Part shown: piece by piece, positions 22,503 to 30,185 of the stretch
Layout of the letters: each line of letters begins with the position of its first letter
Position numbering within the stretch: the first letter of the stretch is position 1
Origin: Oscillospiraceae bacterium
GTDB lineage: Bacteria > Bacillota > Clostridia > Oscillospirales > Ruminococcaceae
Direction of reading: 5' to 3'
Length of the DNA stretch: 34,973 nucleotides
NCBI GenBank assembly: GCA_017435745.1
Contig: JAFSEN010000066.1
Location: 1 to 34,973, forward strand
Notes under the pieces: generated by a model
Database searches by the model: none
What the model saw: the letters and a program-made list of their open reading frames with translations, nothing else
Told to the model about the DNA's origin: nothing
Made by a program: the position numbers and the translations under genes

Positions 22503-22560
22503 ATATAAAACGGCGGATTTTTTCGGAGTTTCGCTCGATGAATTTATAGTAAGAAAATAA
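22503..22560 (+). pseudogene. 3' remnant of a mini Xre gene, cassette 3
   Basis: Codons read KTADFFGVSLDEFIVRK then stop, the C-terminus of the mini Xre protein. Bases 22512-22554 are identical to 17134-17176 over 43 positions. The helix-turn-helix part is missing and no start codon or ribosome binding site exists. It lies right after the cassette 3 sensor gene, the place where a full Xre gene would be expected. Confidence 0.9.
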
Positions 22561-22570
22561 AAAAATAAAG

Positions 22571-22607
22571 CAATCGGCCGAAAAATTTATATTTTTTTGG
22601 CCGATTG
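22571..22607. terminator. Hairpin at the end of cassette 3
   Basis: Stem CAATCGGCC (22571-22579) with GGCCGATTG (22599-22607), with inner A and T runs that may extend it. No T run follows on the plus strand, while CTTTATTTTT follows on the minus strand, so plus-strand termination is uncertain. Confidence 0.5.
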
Positions 22608-22636
22608 TTGCAACAAAACGGGAAATATTGTACACT
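22608..22636 (+). promoter_or_regulatory. Promoter of the small secreted/membrane protein gene
   Basis: TTGCAA (22608-22613), 17-base spacer, TACACT (22631-22636), 22 bases before the start codon. The -35 box lies within the palindrome TTGTTGCAACAA (22605-22616). Confidence 0.6.
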
Positions 22637-22658
22637 ATTATTATAGGAGGTGTTTTCT

Positions 22659-23087
22659 GTGAAAAATTTTTTGTTTTACATACTTTGCTTTGTTCTGATA
22701 ATCGGAACAGCCTTTGGTTTTTCGGAATATTTTTACGGAAGCACCGGAATATTGAAATCCGGAATAGCAGATGTTGCGGGAATAAAATCTTTTGAAGATG
22801 GTGGAAAAACAAGACTTCTTGAGGATGCGGAAGGCGAAGTTGAGGAGGAAATTATAAAAATCCTTTCAAAAGCCGAAAGAAAAAACCGCGGTTCGGTTTC
22901 AACCGAACCTATTGAAGGCAACCGCACAGATTATGAAATTGAACTTTATTTTTCGGATATTTATGAACATTACTTTGTATATCTCGGCGAAAAAAGCTTT
23001 GTTTATGATATCGAAAACGGAAAAAGATGGGAAATTATAAACGCCGAAGAAATTATTCCGGAAATTGACGCAATTTTTGCAAAATAA
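22659..23087 (+). CDS. Hypothetical exported or membrane-anchored protein
   Basis: A 142-residue protein of no family I recognise. GTG 22659 is the likely start, 6 bases after AGGAGGTG; an upstream in-frame GTG at 22650 overlaps that site. An N-terminal hydrophobic stretch (about residues 4-22, FLFYILCFVLIIGTAFGFS) acts as a signal peptide or anchor without a lipobox. The rest is charged, with a helix rich in acidic residues (DAEGEVEEEIIKILSKAE) and short strands (YEIELYFSDIYEHYFVYLG). A promoter directly upstream and a 27-base gap to the next small membrane protein gene suggest a two-gene operon ending at the terminator near 23341. Confidence 0.75.
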   Translation: MKNFLFYILCFVLIIGTAFGFSEYFYGSTGILKSGIADVAGIKSFEDGGKTRLLEDAEGEVEEEIIKILSKAERKNRGSVSTEPIEGNRTDYEIELYFSDIYEHYFVYLGEKSFVYDIENGKRWEIINAEEIIPEIDAIFAK

Positions 23088-23114
23088 CTAATATCTGTTA
23101 AAGGGGGCGGCAGG

Positions 23115-23315
23115 ATGCTTGTTTGGGTATTTACAGCGATTTATTTTTTGATTTTTCATTTTATTATAAATTTTGTTATTAATAATTTTATCAATATGGG
23201 TTTTGCGGGGCAAAGCTTTCTTGCAATTTTTTGCTGGATAATCGCATTTTTTGCAAGCGTCGGCCTTGCTGAATTTACCGAAAAAAAGATTGCGGAAAAA
23301 TATTCAAAAAAATAA
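23115..23315 (+). CDS. Small membrane protein with two predicted helices
   Basis: A 66-residue hydrophobic protein, start ATG 23115 behind AAAGGGGGCGG. Two membrane helices (about residues 3-28 and 33-52) are followed by a charged tail EFTEKKIAEKYSKK. No homologue comes to mind. The first helix is rich in Phe, Ile and Asn (FHFIINFVINNFINMGF), which is unusual. Its position after 22659-23087 and before a strong terminator suggests co-transcription with that gene. The size is compatible with a subunit or modulator of a membrane complex, but nothing in the sequence shows a function. Confidence 0.7.
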   Translation: MLVWVFTAIYFLIFHFIINFVINNFINMGFAGQSFLAIFCWIIAFFASVGLAEFTEKKIAEKYSKK

Positions 23316-23335
23316 TAATAAGGTTTGACCGTACG

Positions 23336-23375
23336 AAAAAAAGAGCCGCCCGATTTATCGGGCGGTTCTTTTTTT
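23336..23375 (+). terminator. Terminator before pcrA
   Basis: GC-rich hairpin (23341-23353 with 23358-23370, loop TTTA) followed by a run of seven T (23369-23375). Confidence 0.93.
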
Positions 23376-23383
23376 GCCTTGCC

Positions 23384-23412
23384 TTGAAAAATTCATAAAT
23401 ATATAGTATTAT
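23384..23412 (+). promoter_or_regulatory. Promoter of pcrA
   Basis: TTGAAA (23384-23389), 17-base spacer, TATTAT (23407-23412), 35 bases upstream of the start codon, directly after the preceding terminator. Confidence 0.75.
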
Positions 23413-23446
23413 ATATAATTAGCTTATTATAACCGGAGGTAAACCA

Positions 23447-25633
23447 ATGGCTTTTTCATACGAAAATCTTAACCCGCGCCAGATCGAAGCGGTGAACCAT
23501 AAGGAAGGTCCTCTTCTTGTTCTTGCCGGAGCGGGAAGCGGCAAAACGACTGTACTTATCGCAAGGGTCGCAAAGCTTATAGAAAGCGGAGTTCGCCCCT
23601 GGAACATTCTTACCATAACTTTTACCAACAAAGCCGCGGATGAACTTAAAAACCGCCTTGTAACAAAGCTTGGAACAGAAGCGGCAGATGTTTTTGCTTC
23701 AACTTTCCACAGCATGTGCGTAAGAATTTTGCGCCGGGATGCCGAAGCTATTGATCTTCCGAAAAGTTTTACCATCTATGATACAGATGACAGCCTTCGC
23801 GTTGTAAAAAAATGTCTTAAAAACCTCAACATGGAGGAAAAACAGTTTCCGCCGAAACCTTTGCTCGGCGCCATAAGCCATGCAAAAGAGCGCCTTGAGG
23901 ATCCCCAGGATATGGAGGATCAGGCCGACCGCAACGGTGATTACAGAATGAAAGTCACCGCAAGGGTCTATGCGGCATATCAAAAGGAACTCCATGAAGC
24001 CGGCGCACTTGATTTTGACGATCTTCTTTGCGAAACGGTGCGTCTTTTCAAAACAAAGCCGGAAGTTCTTGAATATTACCAGAACCGCTGGCAATACATC
24101 ATGGTGGACGAATACCAGGACACCAACCACGTTCAGTATATGCTTGTTGCAATGCTTGCGGCAAAGAACAAAAACCTTTGCGTGGTGGGCGATGACGACC
24201 AATCCATCTATAAATTCCGCGGCGCGACAATTGAAAATATTCTTTCCTTCGAACGCCAGTTCCCCGGAGCAAAAGTTGTCCGCCTTGAACAAAACTATCG
24301 TTCCACCCAGAACATTCTTTCCGCCGCGAACAGGGTTATTGAGCACAACACCGAGCGAAAAGGCAAAAACCTTTGGACCTCGAACGGCGACGGAAGCAAA
24401 ATAATTGTTCGCCGCTGTATCGATGAGGACAGAGAAGCGGAATTTATTGCGGATAAGGTTCTTGACGGAATTTCAAAAGGCGCAAATTACAGCGATTTTG
24501 CAGTTCTTTACAGAATGCATGCCCAATCCGCAAGCCTTGAACGTACTTTTATGAGAGCGGGCGTTCCCTATAAAATCATCGGCGGACTGCGCTTTTATGA
24601 GCGCAAGGAAATCAAGGATATGCTTGCGTATATGTCCGTAATTGCTAACCCGGCGGATAATCTTCGCCTTGAGAGGATTATAAACGAACCGAAACGCGGA
24701 ATCGGGGCAACAACTCTTGCCGCTGCGCAGCATATTTCCGACGTTACCGGAATGAGCCTTTTTGAAGTTTTTGAACATTCGGACGAATATATCGACCTTA
24801 TGAAACGCAGCGCTGCGCTTAAAGGTTTTACCGATATGATAAAGGAACTTGCCGAAATTGCGGAAGATTTTGATGCGGAAGAATTTTTCGATGCTCTTTG
24901 CGAAAAAACCGGATATACCGAAATGCTCCGCGCACAGGGTATTGAAGGTGAAACCAGACTTGAAAATATCGGCGAACTTAAAACCAATATGATGAAATAT
25001 CAGGATGCTTCCGAAAACGCCGAGCTTTCCGGATTTCTTGAGGAAGTTGCCCTTTATACCGACCTTGACCGCCTTGAAGAGAGCGATTCTGTCCTTATGA
25101 TGACTCTTCATTCCGCAAAAGGCCTCGAGTTTGAAAATGTGTTTATAATCGGCGCGGAGGAAGGCGTTTTCCCCGGAATGCAGGCAATTTATGATATGAA
25201 CGAAATGGAAGAAGAACGCCGCCTTGCCTATGTGGGAATCACCCGCGCAAAAAAGAATCTTTTTATTACTGCGGCCGCAAGCAGAATGATTTTTGGCCAG
25301 ACGAACCACAACCGCCTTTCACGTTTTGTGGAGGAAATTCCCGAGGAATATAAAGATTTCTTCGACGAAAGCGAAAGCCGAAGAAGAAACTTAAGTTTCC
25401 ATTTTGAAGAAGAACCAAACGGAAATATCCGCATTGAAAAAACTTTTACCGAAGCGCCGAAAACTTCCGGAACAAGCTATCGTCCGGGCGACACGGTTTC
25501 TCATCGGGTTTTCGGAAAGGGAACGGTTCTTTCCGCAAGCCCCATGAGCGGCGATACACTTTTGGAAATTGCCTTTGAAAAAGTCGGCACAAAAAAGCTT
25601 ATGGCGAATTTTGCAAAGCTTAAAAAGGAATAA
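23447..25633 (+). CDS. pcrA: ATP-dependent 3'-5' DNA helicase PcrA (UvrD family)
   Basis: A 728-residue superfamily 1A helicase, matching the usual length of Firmicutes PcrA. Motifs in order: Q motif (NPRQIEAV, 9-16), Walker A GAGSGKT (28-34), Walker B DEYQDT (221-226), motif III GDDDQSIYKFRGA (248-260), motif IV LEQNYRST, motif V TLHSAKGLEFENVFI (553-567) and motif VI VGITRAKK (596-603). The C-terminal 55 or so residues (YRPGDTVSHRVFGKGTV and onward) form the Tudor-like domain that in PcrA contacts RNA polymerase. It unwinds DNA during repair and removes polymerase or RecA roadblocks in the cytoplasm. The start follows GGAGG, and the gene has its own promoter. It leads a run of plus-strand housekeeping genes. 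Confidence 0.97.
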   Translation: MAFSYENLNPRQIEAVNHKEGPLLVLAGAGSGKTTVLIARVAKLIESGVRPWNILTITFTNKAADELKNRLVTKLGTEAADVFASTFHSMCVRILRRDAEAIDLPKSFTIYDTDDSLRVVKKCLKNLNMEEKQFPPKPLLGAISHAKERLEDPQDMEDQADRNGDYRMKVTARVYAAYQKELHEAGALDFDDLLCETVRLFKTKPEVLEYYQNRWQYIMVDEYQDTNHVQYMLVAMLAAKNKNLCVVGDDDQSIYKFRGATIENILSFERQFPGAKVVRLEQNYRSTQNILSAANRVIEHNTERKGKNLWTSNGDGSKIIVRRCIDEDREAEFIADKVLDGISKGANYSDFAVLYRMHAQSASLERTFMRAGVPYKIIGGLRFYERKEIKDMLAYMSVIANPADNLRLERIINEPKRGIGATTLAAAQHISDVTGMSLFEVFEHSDEYIDLMKRSAALKGFTDMIKELAEIAEDFDAEEFFDALCEKTGYTEMLRAQGIEGETRLENIGELKTNMMKYQDASENAELSGFLEEVALYTDLDRLEESDSVLMMTLHSAKGLEFENVFIIGAEEGVFPGMQAIYDMNEMEEERRLAYVGITRAKKNLFITAAASRMIFGQTNHNRLSRFVEEIPEEYKDFFDESESRRRNLSFHFEEEPNGNIRIEKTFTEAPKTSGTSYRPGDTVSHRVFGKGTVLSASPMSGDTLLEIAFEKVGTKKLMANFAKLKKE

Positions 25634-25663
25634 TATTTTTACTCCAGAAAAGGAGGAACAAAT

Positions 25664-26557
25664 TTGAAACGAATTTTACTCACGGCGGAAGAAGCCGCGA
25701 TTGCATCTTCCGAAAGTTCCGCGGGAACGGAAAATCTTGATGCTTTTCTTGATACCCTTGAAAAAATGGAACTTTCAGAAATAATCTCTAAATACGGCGA
25801 AAAAGTGCTTTTGGCACTTATAACCGTTGTGGTCGGCGCAATTTTGGTGCGCTGGGTGCTTAAAATAATAATGCGCTACGTTGAAAAAAGCGAGCTTGCC
25901 GCAGGCGCAACAAAATTCATTCACGGAATAGTTGCTTTTCTGCTTTATTTTATCGTAATTCTTACGGCGGCAAACGTACTTGGAATTCCGGTAACTTCCG
26001 TTCTTGCAATTTTCAGCGTATTCACCCTTGCTTTTTCCCTTGCAATCAAAGATATAATCGCCCTTTTTGCAAGCGGAATCACAATTCTTTTTTCAAAACC
26101 TTTCAACGCAGGAGATTTTGTCGAAATTCCGGAAGAAAACGTTTCCGGATTTGTTTCCGAAGTTGGGCTTATCCATACCCATCTTTTCACCGCGGATAAT
26201 AAGGAAATCATAATTCCGAACAGCATTGTTGCGGGCGATACTCTTATAAATTACAGCAAAATCGGTCTTCGCAGACTGGATTCGATATATTCTATAAGTT
26301 ACGGCGAAGATTTTGAAAAGGCGAAGAAAATAATCCGCGAGGTTGTTGAAGCGGAACCCCTTGTCGAAAAGGAAAAAGATATTTTTGTAATGGTAACCGC
26401 GCTTGGACCGAACAGCGTCGATATAGTCTGCAAGGTTTACGTAAAATGGGACAGTTACGAAACCCTTCGCTGCCGTCTTAATGAGAATATAAAACTTGCT
26501 TTTGATAAAAACGGAATAGAAATTCCCTTCAGCCAGATAGACGTCCACATGAAATAA
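25664..26557 (+). CDS. MscS-family small-conductance mechanosensitive channel
   Basis: A 297-residue channel protein starting at TTG 25664, 7 bases after AAAGGAGG. Three membrane helices: about 45-70, 86-106 and a pore-lining third helix about 112-143 (VLAIFSVFTLAFSLAIKDIIALFASGI in two parts). The MscS core PFNAGDFVEI, GFVSEVGLIHTHLFTADNKEIIIPNSIV and NYSKIG is clear, and an alpha/beta C-terminal vestibule domain follows to about residue 295. Such channels release solutes when membrane tension rises. The N-terminal 40 residues are acidic and Ser-rich, with no membrane segment. It lies 30 bases after pcrA and 12 before the next gene, so it is likely in an operon. Confidence 0.95.
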   Translation: MKRILLTAEEAAIASSESSAGTENLDAFLDTLEKMELSEIISKYGEKVLLALITVVVGAILVRWVLKIIMRYVEKSELAAGATKFIHGIVAFLLYFIVILTAANVLGIPVTSVLAIFSVFTLAFSLAIKDIIALFASGITILFSKPFNAGDFVEIPEENVSGFVSEVGLIHTHLFTADNKEIIIPNSIVAGDTLINYSKIGLRRLDSIYSISYGEDFEKAKKIIREVVEAEPLVEKEKDIFVMVTALGPNSVDIVCKVYVKWDSYETLRCRLNENIKLAFDKNGIEIPFSQIDVHMK

Positions 26558-26569
26558 AGGAGATTCAAA

Positions 26570-27850
26570 ATGCTTGGAGAACTTTTAAGAAAAAAAATAG
26601 GCGAAAGCGCCTATATGAGTTCGGTAAATGAACCAAAGTTCAAATCCGACAGAATAAGCCTTTGCCTTGTTACCCCGATAAAAAAGGAAACCGCAACGGT
26701 AAATGCCCTTGTGCCTTTTGTTTTAAGAAAAGGCTGCAAAAGCTGCCCGGATTTTACAATGCTCAACAAAAAACTTGCGGAAATGTACGGCGCAATTCTT
26801 GATGCGGACGTTGCAAAGCACGGCGGAAACCAGATTATCGAAGTTTCAATACAGTTCACAGACGACCGTTTTGCAATCGGCGGAGAAAACATGAGCGAAG
26901 AAGCCGCAAAGCTTCTTTCTGATATAGTTTTTGAACCTGATTTCGATGAAAACGGCCATTTCCCCGAAATCGACCTTGAACTTGAAAGGGAATATCTTAT
27001 CGATACCATCGAAAGCGACCTTAATGATAAAAGGGTCTATGCCATTGGAAAAGCTCTTGGACTTGTTTTTGAAAACGAACCTTTCGGAATAAAACGCTAC
27101 GGCTATGTTGAAGACGCAAAGGCAATAACCGCCGAAAGCCTTGCAGAAGCCTGGAGAAATCTTATAAAAACTTCGAGAATCGAAATTTTCTTTGCCGGTC
27201 CCGGAAATTCCGAAACCGCAGAAAAAGTTTTTGCTGAAAGAATTTCTTCTCTCGAGCGGGAACCGGCTGAAACCGAAAAATTCGAAATGGTGGATTATTC
27301 CCCTCTTAAAGAGGAAGAGGAAGCCATGGATATCGTCCAGGGAAAACTCGTTATGGTTTTCAGAATGGGCGCGCCGAAAACCGAAAAAGAAAAGAACGCC
27401 GCAAGGGTTCTTTCCGCTCTTTACGGCGGAACCGCTTTTTCAAAACTTTTCATGAACGTCCGCGAAAAAATGAGCCTTTGCTACTATGCGGATTCCACCT
27501 TTGAAAGAAACAGCGGAGTTCTTATCGTTGACTGCGGAATCGAATTTGAAAATCGCGAGGCTGCCCAGAATGAAATTATCCGTCAGCTCGAACTTGTTGC
27601 AAAAGGCGATTTTTCCGAAGAGGAACTTGAAGATACAAAAGGCGCAATCCTCAACAGCCTCGGTTCCGTCGGAGATACTCTTTATTCTGTCGAAGGATGG
27701 TATATGAGCGGAATTATCGAAGACAAAATTACAACCCCGGAAGAGGATAAAAAAGCCATTGAAACCGTTACAAGGGAAGAGGTTATGAAAGCTGCCAAAA
27801 AGGCAAAGCTGGCGGCTGTTTTCTTTCTTAAAGGAGGCGAAAACGAATGA
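26570..27850 (+). CDS. M16-family peptidase homologue without zinc motif (YmfF-like)
   Basis: A 426-residue M16-like protein that lacks the HxxEH zinc signature at the expected place near the N-terminus (LRKGCKSCPDFTMLNKKLAEMYGA stands there in two overlapping stretches). It does keep the general M16 fold cues, including YGGTAFSKLFMNVREKMSLCYYADSTF (about 284-310) in its second half. This is the pattern of the inactive partner in Firmicutes pairs known as YmfF and YmfH, where the two halves form a heterodimer; members have been linked to EF-P modification. Its stop overlaps the next start (ATGA), so the two subunits would be made in equal amounts. Confidence 0.85.
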   Translation: MLGELLRKKIGESAYMSSVNEPKFKSDRISLCLVTPIKKETATVNALVPFVLRKGCKSCPDFTMLNKKLAEMYGAILDADVAKHGGNQIIEVSIQFTDDRFAIGGENMSEEAAKLLSDIVFEPDFDENGHFPEIDLELEREYLIDTIESDLNDKRVYAIGKALGLVFENEPFGIKRYGYVEDAKAITAESLAEAWRNLIKTSRIEIFFAGPGNSETAEKVFAERISSLEREPAETEKFEMVDYSPLKEEEEAMDIVQGKLVMVFRMGAPKTEKEKNAARVLSALYGGTAFSKLFMNVREKMSLCYYADSTFERNSGVLIVDCGIEFENREAAQNEIIRQLELVAKGDFSEEELEDTKGAILNSLGSVGDTLYSVEGWYMSGIIEDKITTPEEDKKAIETVTREEVMKAAKKAKLAAVFFLKGGENE

Positions 27851-29124
27851 GCCTTGAAATGACAAAAATCGAAAGCAAGCGCCTCGGCGATTGCTATTAT
27901 AAAGTCGAGCACCCCAGCGGCCTTACAATCCTCATGGCGCCTATGAAAGGATTTTCCACCGCTTATGCAATGTTTGGAACAGCCTATGGTTCAATCGATA
28001 CCTGCATAAAAACTGCCGAAAACGGCGAATTTAAAAAGCTTCCGGAAGGAATTGCCCATTATCTTGAGCACAAGCTTTTTGAAAGCGAAGAATGTTCCGC
28101 TTTTGAACGCTATGCAAAAACCGGCGCAAACGCAAACGCTTTTACCGCTTTTGACAGAACAGCATATCTTTTTGCCTGTTCCGATAAATTTGAAGAAAGC
28201 ATCGAAATTCTTCTGGATTTTGTCACACACCCATATTTCACTCCGGAAACCGTTGCAAAAGAACAGGGAATAATCGGCCAGGAAATCAGAATGTATGACG
28301 ATTCTGCCGACTGGAGAGTTCTTTTCAACCTTCTTGGTGCTCTTTATCATAAAAATCCTGTAAAAATCGATATTGCCGGAACGGTCGAATCCATTGCGGA
28401 AATAACTTCCGACCTTCTTTATGACTGCTACAACACCTTCTACAATCTTCATAATATGGTTCTTACCGTTGCGGGAAACTTCGATATGGATGCCGTGCTC
28501 AACGCGGCAGACAAGGTGCTCAAACCTGCGGAAGATTTTTATCTCGAGCGCGCAGTTTGCGATGAACCCGACGAAGTTGTCCAAAATTATGTTGAACAGC
28601 ATCTTCCGGTTTCCGTTCCGATGTTCAACATCGGCTTTAAAGGCAAAACCGGAACCGAAGCGGAAAACTTCCGGGGAAGTATTCTTGACGAAATTTTTGT
28701 GGAAGCCCTTTGCGACGATTACACAAAAGTTTACCGCGAACTTTATGACGAGGGAATTATAAACGCAACCTTCGGAAGCGAGGTTTTCTGCGGAAGAGAT
28801 TATATTTCAATTTTCCTTTCCGGCGAAAGCCGCGACCCGGAAAAGGTTTATAACCGCCTTAAGGAAGAATTTGAGCATCTTCTTGAGCACGGAATTCCGG
28901 AAGATATTTTCACCTGTGCTCAAAGGTCCGTTTACGGACATTATATGCGCTCTTCCGAAAGAGTAACCGGCGTTGCAACCGCGCTTTTCAACTGCCATTT
29001 CCCGGGGGTTGATATGTATGAAATGCTCGATATCGCCGCAAACGCAACCCCGGAAAGCGTTATCGAAAGAGTTAAAGCAACCTACAGCGCGGAAAATTCC
29101 GCCCTTTCGGTCATAAAACCCTGA
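27847..29124 (+). CDS. M16-family zinc metallopeptidase (YmfH-like)
   Basis: A 425-residue M16 peptidase with the inverted zinc motif HYLEH (residues 71-75) and the downstream glutamate in GQEIRMYDD (E146), all expected for activity. The second half has the usual M16 dimer features (NIGFKGKTG, ESRDPEKVYNRLKEEFEHLL). It should act with the upstream zinc-less partner as a two-subunit protease on peptides or small proteins. Start ATG 27847 overlaps the upstream stop and follows AAAGGAGGCG. lgt follows after 21 bases. The YmfF/YmfH identification comes from pairing and motif pattern; the substrate is not evident. Confidence 0.92.
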   Translation: MSLEMTKIESKRLGDCYYKVEHPSGLTILMAPMKGFSTAYAMFGTAYGSIDTCIKTAENGEFKKLPEGIAHYLEHKLFESEECSAFERYAKTGANANAFTAFDRTAYLFACSDKFEESIEILLDFVTHPYFTPETVAKEQGIIGQEIRMYDDSADWRVLFNLLGALYHKNPVKIDIAGTVESIAEITSDLLYDCYNTFYNLHNMVLTVAGNFDMDAVLNAADKVLKPAEDFYLERAVCDEPDEVVQNYVEQHLPVSVPMFNIGFKGKTGTEAENFRGSILDEIFVEALCDDYTKVYRELYDEGIINATFGSEVFCGRDYISIFLSGESRDPEKVYNRLKEEFEHLLEHGIPEDIFTCAQRSVYGHYMRSSERVTGVATALFNCHFPGVDMYEMLDIAANATPESVIERVKATYSAENSALSVIKP

Positions 29125-29145
29125 CACAAAGGAGGCAAAAAATTT

Positions 29146-30108
29146 ATGACAGATGTTATCAGCTTTCCCGGCCTTGGAATTGAAATTGAAGTAAGCCGCG
29201 TTGCTTTTTCCCTCGGTTCCATCGATATTTACTGGTATGCGGTAATTATTGCAACCGGATTTATGCTTGCGCTTGTTTTTGCTTTCAAAAACTTCAAGCG
29301 TTTCGGAATCGACCCGGACAGAGCCATCGACGTTATTTTCTTCGCGATGATTTTCGGAATAATCGGCGCAAGGCTTTATTATGTCGCTTTCCAGTGGGAT
29401 ATGTATAAAGACAACCTTATGGAAATCCTAAATATCCGCGGCGGCGGTCTTGGATTTTACGGCGGAATAATCGGCGGAATAATCGGGCTTGCAATCGGAT
29501 GCAAGGTTCGGGAACAGAACGTTCTTGCGTTTCTCGATGTTGCCGGCGGCGCCGTACTTATCGGACAGGGAATCGGGCGTTGGGGAAACTTTGTGAACAG
29601 CGAAGCTTTCGGTTCCAACACAACCCTTCCCTGGGGAATGACAAGCCCGAAAATCGTTTCTTATATCGAAAGGCATTCGGAAGAAGTTATGGGCGCGGTT
29701 ATGGATCCGAACGTTCCGGTCCACCCCACCTTCTTCTACGAATCCCTTTGGTGCGCTATCGGTCTTTTCGTTTTTTGTTACGTTATGAAAAAACGAAAAT
29801 TTGACGGACAAATGGTTCTTTTCTATCTCGGCTGGAACGGTTTCGGAAGAATGCTTATCGAAGGGCTCCGCACCGACAGCCTTATGATAGGTCCGTTCAG
29901 AATTTCCCAGCTTATCGGCGCTTTGATGTTTATTTTTGCGGTCTGCGCTTTCAGAGTAGCAATGAAATTCCTTAAATCTGAATTAAGACCGGAATGGCTT
30001 GGAATTTTTGCCGTAACCGAAAAAGGAAAACTTGTTGCGGAAGGCAAATGGGATTATAAAAACAACTGCGAAAAAACAGAAATTTCCGAAACAAAGACGG
30101 AATCATAA
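29146..30108 (+). CDS. lgt: Prolipoprotein diacylglyceryl transferase
   Basis: A 320-residue membrane enzyme that transfers diacylglycerol from phosphatidylglycerol to the lipobox cysteine of prolipoproteins. It shows the Lgt signature GRWGNFVNSEAFG (about residues 144-156, including the essential Arg and Asn), HPTFFYES (about 193-200), IEGLRTDSL and the N-terminal IDIYWYAVII with the conserved Trp-Tyr. The position of the E. coli HGG motif reads YGG, a variant I believe is common in Clostridia. About seven membrane helices are visible. A hydrophilic tail of about 35 residues ends the protein. Start ATG 29146 follows AAAGGAGG. The enzyme would lipidate the many lipoproteins encoded in this window. 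Confidence 0.97.
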   Translation: MTDVISFPGLGIEIEVSRVAFSLGSIDIYWYAVIIATGFMLALVFAFKNFKRFGIDPDRAIDVIFFAMIFGIIGARLYYVAFQWDMYKDNLMEILNIRGGGLGFYGGIIGGIIGLAIGCKVREQNVLAFLDVAGGAVLIGQGIGRWGNFVNSEAFGSNTTLPWGMTSPKIVSYIERHSEEVMGAVMDPNVPVHPTFFYESLWCAIGLFVFCYVMKKRKFDGQMVLFYLGWNGFGRMLIEGLRTDSLMIGPFRISQLIGALMFIFAVCAFRVAMKFLKSELRPEWLGIFAVTEKGKLVAEGKWDYKNNCEKTEISETKTES

Positions 30109-30123
30109 CAATAATTACAGTAG

Positions 30124-30143
30124 GGCGGGGGCTTGCTCCCGCC
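30124..30143. repeat. Isolated GC-rich palindrome between lgt and folD
   Basis: GGCGGG (30124-30129) pairs with CCCGCC (30138-30143) around an 8-base loop; no T run follows. It resembles short dispersed palindromes found between genes in many Clostridia, but only one copy is in this window. Confidence 0.45.
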
Positions 30144-30185
30144 GAAAATAAAACATACCTTTCATAAAAGGAAGGAGATTTTTAT

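Noticed and set aside
22605..22616. TTGTTGCAACAA palindrome as a third copy of the 52-base element
   Set aside because: Only the half-site sequence is shared; the five-base spacer and the flanking homology are absent, so it is not counted as a copy.
22659..23315. Toxin-antitoxin pair from two small adjacent genes
   Set aside because: Neither protein resembles a known toxin or antitoxin; one is exported or anchored, the other is a two-helix membrane protein, and no DNA-binding partner is present.
30109..30185. Riboswitch upstream of folD
   Set aside because: The 77 bases contain one short GC palindrome and a ribosome binding site only; there is no conserved THF or other riboswitch core and no alternative terminator.
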